This document shows, one piece after another, positions 8,482-16,690 of a stretch of 64,000 nt of DNA (within the stretch, counting starts at the first letter, position 1; each line of letters opens with the position of its first letter). The stretch spans positions 114,234 to 178,233 of the forward strand of contig JARGNZ010000002.1 in assembly GCA_029209985.1 (NCBI GenBank), written 5' to 3'. A program made the position numbers and the translations under genes. The notes beneath the pieces are model-generated. The model ran no database searches. It saw only the letters and a list, made by a program, of their open reading frames with translations, and was not told the origin of the DNA. The stretch comes from Parvibaculaceae bacterium. GTDB lineage: Bacteria > Pseudomonadota > Alphaproteobacteria > Parvibaculales > Parvibaculaceae.

Positions 8482-9636
8482 ATGGCGCTCGATCTTGAAA
8501 CCCGCGACCAACTACTCTCAACCATTCGGCGGTTTGTGGAGGAGCGTCTGATCCCATTGGAGGCGCAAGTCTCTGAGAACGACGAGGTGCCCGCCGAAAT
8601 CGTGCAGGAGATGAGAGAGCTAGGCTTGTTCGGCATTTCCATTCCTGTTGAATATGGGGGCCTTGGCCTGACCATGGAGGAAGAATGTTTGGTTCTGTTT
8701 GAACTTGGCAGAACCTCGCCAGCTTTCCGTTCAGTCATCGGTACAAATGTTGGCATCGGTAGCCAAGGTATTGTGATGGATGGTCGCCAAGACCAAAAAG
8801 ACGAATGGTTGCCCAAGCTCGCCACAGGAGAGGCGATCGCCAGCTTTGCCCTAACAGAGCCTGAAGCCGGTTCCGATGCCGCGTCATTGCGCACGACAGC
8901 CATTCGGGATGGGGACGACTACATTATCAATGGCACAAAGCGTTTCATCACGAACGCAACAAAAGCCAGCATGTTCACATTGATGGCCCGCACGGACCCC
9001 GACACACCCGGCGGTAAAGGGGTTTCAGCCTTCATTTGCCCCGCTGATATCCCCGGCATTACGATTGGTAAGCCGGAGAAAAAGATGGGGCAGCAAGGGG
9101 CTCACATCAGCGATGTGATATTTGAGGATGCCCGCATTCCCGCCTCCTGTTTGTTAGGCGATGTTGAGGGCAAAGGTTTCATCACAGCCATGAAAGTATT
9201 GGAGCGCGGACGTCTGCATATTTCTGCCGTTTGTGCGGGGGTAGCAGACCGGCTGTTGGAAGAAAGCGGACGCTATGCGGCTGAGCGCAAACAGTTTGGG
9301 GCACCCATCGGTAATCTGCAATTGGTTCAAGCGATGCTGGCAGATATGAAAACAGAACACTATGCGGCACGCTGCATGGTGCTAGATGCCGCACGCCGCA
9401 GGGATGCGGGCGAGGATGTTGCAACGGAATCATCATGCTGCAAATATTTTGCGTCAGAAATGGTGGGCCGTGTTGCAGACAAAGCCGTACAAATTTTTGG
9501 AGGCGCAGGCTATGTCGCAGATTACGGCATTGAGCGTTTTTACCGTGATGTGCGCATCTTCCGTATTTACGAAGGCACCAGCCAAGTTCAACAGGTTATC
9601 ATTGGCCGGAATGTCGTGAAAGAATATGCGGAGTAA
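8482..9636 (+). CDS. Acyl-CoA dehydrogenase
   Basis: A 384-residue FAD enzyme of fatty-acid or branched-chain acyl-CoA oxidation. Domain order is N-terminal helical (about 1-110), middle beta domain with FALTEPEAGSDAASLRT and ITNATKASMFTLMART, and C-terminal helical domain with QIFGGAGYVADYGIERFYRD. The Glu of IYEGTSQVQQ is at the usual catalytic position. The ATG at 8482 has AAGGA about 9 bases upstream; a GTG ten codons earlier is unsupported. A strong terminator follows the stop. Chain-length preference cannot be read with certainty. Confidence 0.93.
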   Translation: MALDLETRDQLLSTIRRFVEERLIPLEAQVSENDEVPAEIVQEMRELGLFGISIPVEYGGLGLTMEEECLVLFELGRTSPAFRSVIGTNVGIGSQGIVMDGRQDQKDEWLPKLATGEAIASFALTEPEAGSDAASLRTTAIRDGDDYIINGTKRFITNATKASMFTLMARTDPDTPGGKGVSAFICPADIPGITIGKPEKKMGQQGAHISDVIFEDARIPASCLLGDVEGKGFITAMKVLERGRLHISAVCAGVADRLLEESGRYAAERKQFGAPIGNLQLVQAMLADMKTEHYAARCMVLDAARRRDAGEDVATESSCCKYFASEMVGRVADKAVQIFGGAGYVADYGIERFYRDVRIFRIYEGTSQVQQVIIGRNVVKEYAE

Positions 9637-9681
9637 CATCAGTCTCACTTGAGAAACTGGTTCCAGAATAGTGTGATGCAG

Positions 9682-9725
9682 AAGAGCTGGTAAATGATTG
9701 TATTTACCAGCTCTTGATTTGGTTC
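9682..9725 (+). terminator. Rho-independent terminator after acyl-CoA dehydrogenase gene
   Basis: A perfect 14-base inverted repeat (9682-9695 with 9702-9715) encloses a six-base loop and is followed by a T-rich stretch. It closes the acyl-CoA dehydrogenase unit before the lipoprotein gene. Confidence 0.85.
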
Positions 9726-9754
9726 TTTGTTCTTCCCAACCAAGAGAGTGTCGT

Positions 9755-10786
9755 ATGAGCGTGCGCGCCTTTTCGTTCATAATATTATTTGCTCTCATGG
9801 GGTGCACGCCGCACCGCCAAATGCCGGGTCCTGAGCTTCGTGATCCTGATATTATTCAGTCTGCTGAGTATGGGGAGATAGCCGTAACGTCTGATGGGGT
9901 GCAGTTGCCCTTGAGAAAATGGGGAGCAGAAAGGGCACGTTTTGTGGTTGTGGGCGTGCACGGCTTTAACGACTATGGGCAGGCATTTTCAGATTTTGGT
10001 GTTTGGTTGAAGCCGCGCGGTGGACTTCTGTATGCCTATGACCAGCGAGGGTTCGGGCAAGCCCCACACAAAGGCATGTGGTCAAGCAGCGCTGCCATGC
10101 GCCAAGACCTGAGCGAAATTATACAGCTTCTTAAACAACGTCATAGTGATGTTCCAATATATATCGTGGGATTATCCATGGGTGGGGCTGTGGTGTTGAG
10201 CGCAAGCGCAGAAGGCATGGTGCCCGATGCGGCAGGGCTTATTGTGGTCGCCCCAGCAGTGTGGGGCATAGAGGAAATGAACCTTCTATATCGCAGCAGT
10301 CTATGGTTAGCCGCCCACACGCTTCCCTCTCAAACGCTGACAGGAGCAGGGTTGGAAATTTGGCCGTCAGATAATATTGAGATGCTTATCAAGCAAAGCC
10401 GGGATCCGCTTGTACTGAAAGAAACGCGGATCGACACAATCTACGGCCTGAGCCAATTGATGCAGGAAGCCCAAGACGGAGCTGAAAAAGTTACGCAGCC
10501 GCTCTTGTGGGTGTACGGCGCAAAAGATGCGGTTGTACCGCCTGAGCCGACGGCAAAAGCGTTAGCACGGACACAGAAAACGTCAGCCTTTATCTATTAT
10601 CCTGATGGGTATCATATGTTGCTGCGAGATCGACAAAACGAAAAAGTGTACGAGGATATTTTGGAATGGATAACCACGCACTCAAGCACGTCCCCACATC
10701 AAATATCGATGGAGCTGGCCGTCTCTGGGGCATGGGTGAAGGGGCACAAAGGCAATACGCCTGTAAAACGAGACGTGCGGAAATAA
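9755..10786 (+). CDS. Alpha/beta-hydrolase lipoprotein (monoacylglycerol-lipase-like)
   Basis: A 343-residue protein with a lipoprotein signal: after MSVRAF comes a hydrophobic stretch ending in the lipobox LMGC, so the mature protein is predicted to be lipid-anchored. The hydrolase fold shows GVHGFNDYGQAF, the nucleophile elbow GLSMGG with Ser near residue 140, Asp near 258 (GAKDAVVP) and His near 287 (DGYHMLL). These form a Ser-Asp-His triad as in Hydrolase_4/monoglyceride lipases. The ATG at 9755 has AAGAGAG upstream; a longer frame from 9698 would destroy the signal peptide. It converges closely on the patatin gene. A role in lipid turnover at the envelope is inferred. Confidence 0.87.
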   Translation: MSVRAFSFIILFALMGCTPHRQMPGPELRDPDIIQSAEYGEIAVTSDGVQLPLRKWGAERARFVVVGVHGFNDYGQAFSDFGVWLKPRGGLLYAYDQRGFGQAPHKGMWSSSAAMRQDLSEIIQLLKQRHSDVPIYIVGLSMGGAVVLSASAEGMVPDAAGLIVVAPAVWGIEEMNLLYRSSLWLAAHTLPSQTLTGAGLEIWPSDNIEMLIKQSRDPLVLKETRIDTIYGLSQLMQEAQDGAEKVTQPLLWVYGAKDAVVPPEPTAKALARTQKTSAFIYYPDGYHMLLRDRQNEKVYEDILEWITTHSSTSPHQISMELAVSGAWVKGHKGNTPVKRDVRK

Positions 10787-10793
10787 CCAAAAC

Positions 10794-13250
10794 TTAAAGG
10801 GAAGGGTCGGAACCGCCCGCGTGTTGGGGAGCTTGAGACGCCGTAGAAATTTCCACCCGCAAAGTATCAATCAACCCAGTGCTTTTGGGAAGATGTGGCG
10901 CTTCAGCATCCAAAATGCTTTGAAACAACTGACGCTTTAGATCAGCGACATCGATGTTGAGCTCTTCCGTGGCCAAAGGTACCGCACTCAGTACAATATC
11001 GACAAGGCGATCGGCCCCATGAAGGCGGCCCCAAAGATAATCATTCTCACGGGCTTCCCGGCTAAAGAAGGCCCCAAATTTGTTAAGCTCCCAGCCCCGC
11101 AATACGCTGTGGGCACCGCCTTGGCGGATCGCACGTGCATCTTCAGGGCTAATCCGATCAACCAAGACATCGTCAATTTCATCCAGCCCCTGCGACTTAA
11201 CCAGCGGAAATGTTAAGACGTCGAAGAATGGAAACCCTACATAGGCATTGAGCAAGTCAGGGCGTATCCGTTCGGGGATATGTTCATTCAGCATGGCGCA
11301 GAACATAACATCCAATGTGTCATCCAAGGCGCTCAAAGCCATCAATGGGGAGAGGCGTTCGACAATTGAATTCACTTCAAGCACCGTTAATTCGCCTTTT
11401 CGATCTCTCAGAAGCTCAGAACAAAACGTCCCCAAGGCAGCACTGAAAAAGGAACAATGAGTGCGATTGGTCACTTGCTCCAATGCTGAATAGAGCATGA
11501 TTTTGAATTCGTCCAATGCGTCGCTTTCGGCAGCACCATCTGGGGTGTTTTCTGTTTTTTCGTAAAGCTCGTTTAATCGCCGAATGACAAAGCGCAAGCG
11601 GCGCTGACGGAAGGGGAGATCGAAGGATCGCAAAAACTCTACCCAAGGGGTATCGGGTCCGGGCCCAGAAACACCTTGGGGTAGATCCATGACAATCGGG
11701 AAGATTTCTTTTTGCCGGGCCCAAGCCTCTACAGACCGGGTGAGAGCTTGGCGCTCATGAGGGTGCATGATCACGCCAGACAATTGATCGATCAAATCGG
11801 TCACTTGTTCAATCACAGAGAGCACTTTAATTTGGATGTAGCCATCATAAGCATACCCCGCTTGGATGGCCGCCGCAGTGTTTGCTTCGTCGCGCCATAA
11901 GGCGAGCGCCTCAGCTGCGGGGGAGGTGTTCGGTGCCCGTGCCAGAATAGGTTCCACCAATTGTATCACTTGGGGGCGGGTCGCTTCGATGACTTGATTA
12001 AAGAGCCGAACCTTCTCGCCCATTTTTGTGATGTGGACCAATTCATCATGTACCGGTTCATTGCGGGGGATATCTGAGAGGGCCCCGCGAATGGTTTGGA
12101 AGAAGCCGGGAACACGTCCGGCACCATCAAGGTCAATCGCATCTGGGTCAGGGTCAATATAGACCATCCGTCGATCCACCTCGCGAAAGGCAGAGCGGGT
12201 TTTCAGGGCGCGGATGGCTTCGTCGAAAGGCTTATTGTTCAACACGGCCCCATCAATGAACGAGGCCGTGATTGGATCAGAGCCCGCCTCGATATGAGGG
12301 CGGAATTTTGCATTCACAAAGGCGTCGCGATTAGGCCATTCTTCGCCTCTGGCTTTCAGCACCTTGTCAATTTCAACAACTTGTGCCGCAGGAAAAGCAC
12401 CGGGATAAGACGAGGACGCCCGCGCCGCAAAAACCAGTCCGGGGGCATGTGCCATGTCAAATTCAGTATCTATCGCGCCGCCCGGATGGTTCAAATAATG
12501 AAACCGCAAGGCATGCCTGTGCTCTCGCTCCAAAATAACGGCAGGGTCATGCAAGGGAATTTTGCGTTCATACCCATAAAAGTCGACAACGCTTACAATG
12601 AGGTCAAGTGGCAGGCCCATCGGCAATAGGGAGCTTGTCGGGTCGTTTTGGGTGTCCATACTTGCACACGCATCCAACAACATTGAACTAAGCTTTTGGC
12701 CTGAGAAGGGCGGCTTAAACCACCTTGAGCGCAAGAAGAGGGAGAGCTTTTCCTGTGTTTCTTCGTCCGGCGCAAACCGGCGTAGCCACCGATTGGTTTT
12801 GTCCCACAACAGCGGCATCAAATAGGCTTTGCTCCATTTGCCCGCGATCGCTTTTTCATCCAACAAGGCTGTAATGTCAGAGCGCTCCAACCACATTTCG
12901 CGGTGGCTATCGAGTGGCAAATCATGCGCCAACGAACGGGCCAACATCACCCCGTTAATGCCGCCAGCAGAGGCCCCCGCAATAATATCAACCACCACGC
13001 GCAAATCTATGTGCTTGCCAATGGCCTTGAGCAACTCAAAATAGACCCGTTCGGTGTCTGTTTCCCGGTCGGTGTCGCCATTAAGGCCATCATAGCTAAA
13101 GTCGGCCTCTGGATCGGACTCGTTGAGCGAATGAATGATTTTGGACGCACGAACCAACTTTTGGATCTCTTTTGTGACCCCGTGGATGTAGACAGCAAGA
13201 GAAACACCGCCGTAGCAGACCAAAGCGAGCCTAAGTTCTTTCTCTTTCAT
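10794..13250 (-). CDS. Large patatin-like phospholipase (DUF3376-type)
   Basis: An 818-residue protein, much larger than simple patatins of about 300. The N-terminal hydrolase domain has the oxyanion region CYGGVSLAVYIHGV near residue 12, the nucleophile motif GASAGGINGV and the catalytic Asp in FIDGAVLNNKPF. The remaining roughly 400 residues are charged and mostly helical by composition, resembling the long patatin-like proteins with a DUF3376 tail known from actinobacteria and some proteobacteria. No signal peptide is seen, so it probably acts at the inner face of the membrane. It ends 8 bases from the convergent lipoprotein-hydrolase gene. The true substrate is unknown; phospholipid acyl hydrolysis is the family expectation. 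Confidence 0.85.
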   Translation of the reverse strand: MKEKELRLALVCYGGVSLAVYIHGVTKEIQKLVRASKIIHSLNESDPEADFSYDGLNGDTDRETDTERVYFELLKAIGKHIDLRVVVDIIAGASAGGINGVMLARSLAHDLPLDSHREMWLERSDITALLDEKAIAGKWSKAYLMPLLWDKTNRWLRRFAPDEETQEKLSLFLRSRWFKPPFSGQKLSSMLLDACASMDTQNDPTSSLLPMGLPLDLIVSVVDFYGYERKIPLHDPAVILEREHRHALRFHYLNHPGGAIDTEFDMAHAPGLVFAARASSSYPGAFPAAQVVEIDKVLKARGEEWPNRDAFVNAKFRPHIEAGSDPITASFIDGAVLNNKPFDEAIRALKTRSAFREVDRRMVYIDPDPDAIDLDGAGRVPGFFQTIRGALSDIPRNEPVHDELVHITKMGEKVRLFNQVIEATRPQVIQLVEPILARAPNTSPAAEALALWRDEANTAAAIQAGYAYDGYIQIKVLSVIEQVTDLIDQLSGVIMHPHERQALTRSVEAWARQKEIFPIVMDLPQGVSGPGPDTPWVEFLRSFDLPFRQRRLRFVIRRLNELYEKTENTPDGAAESDALDEFKIMLYSALEQVTNRTHCSFFSAALGTFCSELLRDRKGELTVLEVNSIVERLSPLMALSALDDTLDVMFCAMLNEHIPERIRPDLLNAYVGFPFFDVLTFPLVKSQGLDEIDDVLVDRISPEDARAIRQGGAHSVLRGWELNKFGAFFSREARENDYLWGRLHGADRLVDIVLSAVPLATEELNIDVADLKRQLFQSILDAEAPHLPKSTGLIDTLRVEISTASQAPQHAGGSDPSL

Positions 13251-13376
13251 GCCGGTTTAACCCTAGTTTTGGCCACGCGGTGCGCCAATCATCCCTAACA
13301 GCGAGCATACACGATGTTAGGTAAATATCATTACTTCTCAACACCCGGCGCATGGGACTTCAAATATGAAAGAGGG

Positions 13377-14069
13377 TTAAAGAGCGGCAAAGGCATTCGG
13401 CAAGAGTTGCTTGAGGGCCGCCGGAAAGTCATCAAAGTGATCAATGATACGCGTCGGTTTAAGGTCCGCGACCGGCACACGGGCATATCCGAAGCTGACG
13501 CAAATAGAAGCAATGCCAGCGGCCCGTGCTGAATCAATGTCTGGATCTGAATCACCAACCATAATGGTGTTGTCCGGTGATCCACCAAGTTGGCGCACGG
13601 CGGCCAGCAGATGTTCTGGGTCAGGCTTTTTGACAGGCAATGTGTCGCCCCCAATAACCACGGGGAAGTATTTTGCAAGGTCCAGCGCCGCCAAGGCTTT
13701 ATGGGACAATTCTTCGACTTTATTGGTGCACACGGCCATGGGGATGCCCATTTCCTGTAGGCGGTCAAGCTGGTCCCGCAGGCCCGGCCATACTTCACTG
13801 TGGTCAGCCACATGGTCGCCGTAATGCACCAAGAATTCTTGGAATAATTGATCCAGCAGCGCTTCGGAGGCAGGTTCTCCTGTTTCCTTAAAGCCGCGTT
13901 CCATGAGCAGGCGGGCACCGCCCCCCACTAAATGGCGCACGCGTTCAATGGGAACAGTTGGTCGCCCGTGGCGTTGCAACAGAACATTCATCGTATTGGT
14001 AAGGTCAGGGGCGGTGTCAGCTAAAGTGCCGTCTAGGTCCCACAAAAGGATTGGTTTGGTACTGGTCAC
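13377..14069 (-). CDS. gph: Phosphoglycolate phosphatase (HAD superfamily)
   Basis: A 230-residue cytosolic HAD phosphatase that removes phosphate from 2-phosphoglycolate, a product of DNA repair and oxygenation. HAD motif I is WDLDGTLADTAPDL near residue 11, motif II VCTNK, motif III VKKPDPEHL and motif IV GDSDPDIDSARAAG. The cap domain between residues about 20 and 90 is of the Gph type. Translation starts at a GTG at 14069 with GAGGG about 6 bases upstream. It lies 44 bases after the acetyltransferase gene on the same strand, likely one transcript. Other HAD phosphatases are the alternative, but the motif set fits Gph well. Confidence 0.85.
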   Translation of the reverse strand: MTSTKPILLWDLDGTLADTAPDLTNTMNVLLQRHGRPTVPIERVRHLVGGGARLLMERGFKETGEPASEALLDQLFQEFLVHYGDHVADHSEVWPGLRDQLDRLQEMGIPMAVCTNKVEELSHKALAALDLAKYFPVVIGGDTLPVKKPDPEHLLAAVRQLGGSPDNTIMVGDSDPDIDSARAAGIASICVSFGYARVPVADLKPTRIIDHFDDFPAALKQLLPNAFAAL

Positions 14070-14113
14070 AAAACGCCCTCATAAAGTCTGTCCAAGCTTT
14101 AGAGGTGCCATGT

Positions 14114-14716
14114 TCAGCCTACCATTTCAAGCCTTGCCAGCAGCTTTGCCGCCACCTGAGGCCATTCATCGCGGGTAATCGAAAACATCACAGTATCGCG
14201 AAGGCTGCCATCAGCGCGTACCATATGGTGGCGCAGAACGCCCTCGCGCTGAGCGCCTAATTTGGTAATCGCAGCTTGTGATCGTGTGTTGAGAATGTCG
14301 GTTTTCAGTTCTATGCGATTGAGCCCAAGGGTTTCAAACCCATGTTGAAGTAAGAGGTACTTGGCACCGGGGTTGATTGTGCTGGCCCAAACCGACCGAG
14401 CATACCAAGTGTGACCAATCTCTACCCGCTTGTTGGTGAGGTCAATGTTGAGATAGCGCGTGGTGCCCACCACTTCATTGGAAGGAGTTAGCACCACCCA
14501 AACGGCTTCTTTTTGTGTGCGGGCAACTTTGAGCGACCAGTCAAACCACGGATTAAAACGCACGCCTGAGCCATCTAGGAATAGATGGGTCCAGATGAGT
14601 GGGTCGCTCGCCGCCGCTCGCAAACCCTCCCGGTGCTTTTCTGATAAGGGTTCCAAACGTACCCATGGACTTTCTAAAGAAACAGAAAGAGGCGTGTGTG
14701 TGGCAGACTCGGACAT
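14114..14716 (-). CDS. GNAT-family acetyltransferase (RimJ/RimL-like)
   Basis: A 200-residue GNAT protein. The segments WVRLEPLSEKHREGLRAA, AVWVVLTPSNEVVGTTRYLN, VEIGHTWYARSVWASTINP and FETLGLNRIELKTDILN follow the RimL/YnaD pattern, in which acetyl-CoA is bound between strands 4 and 5. The frame extends to 14746, but the ATG at 14716 has GGAG 8 bases upstream and starts a normal N-terminus. It is upstream of gph on the same strand. Targets may be a protein N-terminus or a small molecule; the sequence does not tell which. Confidence 0.85.
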   Translation of the reverse strand: MSESATHTPLSVSLESPWVRLEPLSEKHREGLRAAASDPLIWTHLFLDGSGVRFNPWFDWSLKVARTQKEAVWVVLTPSNEVVGTTRYLNIDLTNKRVEIGHTWYARSVWASTINPGAKYLLLQHGFETLGLNRIELKTDILNTRSQAAITKLGAQREGVLRHHMVRADGSLRDTVMFSITRDEWPQVAAKLLARLEMVG

Positions 14717-14940
14717 GGAAATACTCCAAATTTGAGGTGCCAGCATATAAAAGCCAGCCCGCGATCGTAAGAGCCAATGCGTTGAGGGGGAGGGGCCGAG
14801 CCTTTGTCCGGGTCTTTAAATCCCTCAAGTTTTTACTGGCAACGAGCTTTCAGGGTATGTTCACATGAAAAAGCGGAGAATATCGCGACTCAAAATACCC
14901 TCAGGGGGTATTCAAATCAGGTGACAAGAGGAAATACAAA

Positions 14941-15192
14941 ATGAGCATTACAGGCATTATTATTATGTTGGCCATTGGCGCTGTTGCTGGTTGGCTTGCA
15001 GGGCTGATCATGAAAAACGCAGGCTTCGGCTTGATCGGGAACATCATCGTGGGCATCTTGGGTGCCTTTGTCGGCGGTTGGGCGCTCGGCTTGTTTGGGA
15101 TTAGTCTCGCGGTCGGCACTCTAGGCATGATTATTCAAGCAACATTAGGCGCGGTTATCCTGCTCTTTGTTATCGGCCTCGTGAAGCGATAG
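14941..15192 (+). CDS. GlsB/YeaQ/YmgE-family small membrane protein
   Basis: An 83-residue, glycine-rich membrane protein with three predicted helices. The sequence GAVAGWLAGLIMKNAGFGLI and GNIIVGILGAFVGGWALGLF match the transglycosylase-associated (GlsB/YeaQ/YmgE) family, usually stress-induced and of unclear biochemical role. A good ribosome site, AGAGGAAA, precedes the ATG. It is a single-gene unit, divergent from the acetyltransferase gene and followed by a repeat-rich spacer. Confidence 0.9.
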   Translation: MSITGIIIMLAIGAVAGWLAGLIMKNAGFGLIGNIIVGILGAFVGGWALGLFGISLAVGTLGMIIQATLGAVILLFVIGLVKR

Positions 15193-15201
15193 AGATCAAA
15201 A

Positions 15202-15325
15202 GCGTGGGGTGTGCATAAGTCGAAAAGAGACTCATTTTCAACCGCTTACCCCACGCATCAGACTCATTTTCTAAAGCTCTTGATTCAAATTCTTAAGACC
15301 TTGATTCAATCTCTTAAGGTCTTAA
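15202..15325. repeat. Repeat-rich intergenic spacer with two inverted repeats and direct repeats
   Basis: GCGTGGGGT at 15202-15210 pairs perfectly with ACCCCACGC at 15248-15256. A second perfect repeat, TTAAGACCTT at 15293-15302 with AAGGTCTTAA at 15316-15325, lies just downstream. Direct repeats of AGACTCATTTTC (about 15228 and 15270) and of CTTGATTCAA (about 15290 and 15300) overlap these. The spacer separates two convergent genes, so bidirectional termination is one plausible role. Confidence 0.5.
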
Positions 15326-15366
15326 AGCTCTTTCGTAAGCAGGTCGGAAATTGGCTGTACTACCAG

Positions 15367-16503
15367 TCAGTCCGCAGCTGACGCCAAGCCCCACCGAGCT
15401 AAGCCTGCGAGTGTTTGATCATAAGCCGTCAGCCCATTTTGCAGCACTGCAGCGCGCCAGCTTTCCCGAGAGGGCGCATATTCATTTTGGAGTAGCGCGA
15501 AATAGTGAGCGGCTTCCGGCGCGTCAAACCCGCCTTCAAACCGTAGCCATCTTTCAAGCATGGAAATCTTCAAGGCATCGATTGAGTTTGCTTTGGGTTG
15601 AGCCGATCGAAATTCGATAATGCCACCCACAAGGTCTCCGGCAGGCGCAACCAATTTTTCTAACCCCCAAAACATAATGCCCACACGGCTGGGTCTTTTT
15701 GATCCCCAAAGTCGATCAACCTTTGCGGGGTCCAGCGCATCCGGTCCCCACCATCGTTGGGCCTCTTGCCATTGGCGACTTTGGGGAGAGGAGAAACAAA
15801 GGTAGATCAACTCCCCGTTGCCCACTGGCCCGGTATGCCAATCAATGAACCCAATGCGGGGCGCATGGCGAAGCTCTTTTTGAAAGACTTCCTGTAGGAC
15901 CGTGCGGGACCAATCCGGGTGGGCACCGCCGTAGTGGAACCCGTCGGGGTGCGTGTATTGCCCCCGGCTAATGGCATCTTCTAGGGCCCAGCGACCATAT
16001 TTCGCAATGAGGCGTGCGCCTTCTTCCATCAACCGGTTCACTGTGGAGGGCTTAATTTCCGCAGGGCATAGATAGGGGTGGATTTGTTCGTAAAGCGTAT
16101 TTTCAGGGCAGGCCTCTGAGAAGTCTAACCAGTTGCGATTGAGGTCTACATTGTCATGGGTGCCGCGCAGCCCCCATGCAAAGCCGTAAGGGTTAACCGC
16201 ATGGATCATCAACAGCGCAACGCCGGGGGGCAGACTGGCCTGACCGCGTTCGCTCAACCACGCAAGTTGCGCTGCCGATCCGGCAAACCCTTCGGCCCCA
16301 TGGGTGCCACTTGCCGTGACCAGAACAGCATGGGCATCTCGTGGACCAACCCATGCAGTATCCAGAAAGAGGGGCAGACCTTGAGGCCCACGGGCTGTGG
16401 GGTGCTGGTGATGGGCGATCACCGCTTGTTGCCGATGGGCAGAAGCTAAGAACCTCTCCCGAGCCTCATCATAGGTCGCAGAAAAATAAGTGTTCGTATT
16501 CAT
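15367..16503 (-). CDS. DUF2817 / M14-like metallopeptidase family protein
   Basis: A 378-residue cytosolic protein of the DUF2817 family, related to M14 carboxypeptidases. Putative zinc ligands are in THGAEGFAGSAAQL (an HxxE pair near residue 70) and in DWHTGPVGNGELIYL. The NVDLNRNWLDF segment is the M14-like substrate-binding Asn-Arg region. The family is annotated as zinc-dependent hydrolase or deacylase, but no substrate is known to me. It reads away from the gabD cluster, sharing a short divergent promoter region with it. Confidence 0.82.
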   Translation of the reverse strand: MNTNTYFSATYDEARERFLASAHRQQAVIAHHQHPTARGPQGLPLFLDTAWVGPRDAHAVLVTASGTHGAEGFAGSAAQLAWLSERGQASLPPGVALLMIHAVNPYGFAWGLRGTHDNVDLNRNWLDFSEACPENTLYEQIHPYLCPAEIKPSTVNRLMEEGARLIAKYGRWALEDAISRGQYTHPDGFHYGGAHPDWSRTVLQEVFQKELRHAPRIGFIDWHTGPVGNGELIYLCFSSPQSRQWQEAQRWWGPDALDPAKVDRLWGSKRPSRVGIMFWGLEKLVAPAGDLVGGIIEFRSAQPKANSIDALKISMLERWLRFEGGFDAPEAAHYFALLQNEYAPSRESWRAAVLQNGLTAYDQTLAGLARWGLASAAD

Positions 16504-16544
16504 AAAAGGCAGTTTACCCTAAAACATGGGAAAAAGGAGCTGGT

Positions 16545-16622
16545 ATGACTGTTAAAGACTTTAAACTCTTTGGTACAGGGAGCAGTGCTGCCACCTTGCT
16601 CCCCTGCATAAGGGTGCTATGA
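16545..16622 (+). CDS. 25-codon mini-ORF ahead of gabD (candidate leader peptide 1)
   Basis: An ATG with an excellent ribosome site (AAGGAG five bases upstream) opens a 25-residue frame starting MTVKDFKLFGTG. Its TGA overlaps the ATG of the next mini-ORF by ATGA. The strong ribosome site and the overlap with the next frame are the only support; no homology is recognised. It could be a leader peptide, a real small protein or a decayed gene. Confidence 0.4.
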   Translation: MTVKDFKLFGTGSSAATLLPCIRVL

Positions 16623-16690
16623 AAGAGCATGTTGTGCATAGCTGGCGTGTTGCGATTGGCACAGCTGAATTTTGGAGGATGTTGAGATGA
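16619..16690 (+). CDS. 23-codon mini-ORF overlapping gabD start (candidate leader peptide 2)
   Basis: The frame starts at an ATG overlapping the previous stop and ends in a TGA that overlaps the gabD ATG, again as ATGA. The product would be 23 residues starting MKEHVVHSWRV. It contains the gabD ribosome site. A chain of two ATGA overlaps leading exactly into the main gene suggests translational coupling, but protein-level function is unproven. Confidence 0.35.
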   Translation: MKEHVVHSWRVAIGTAEFWRMLR

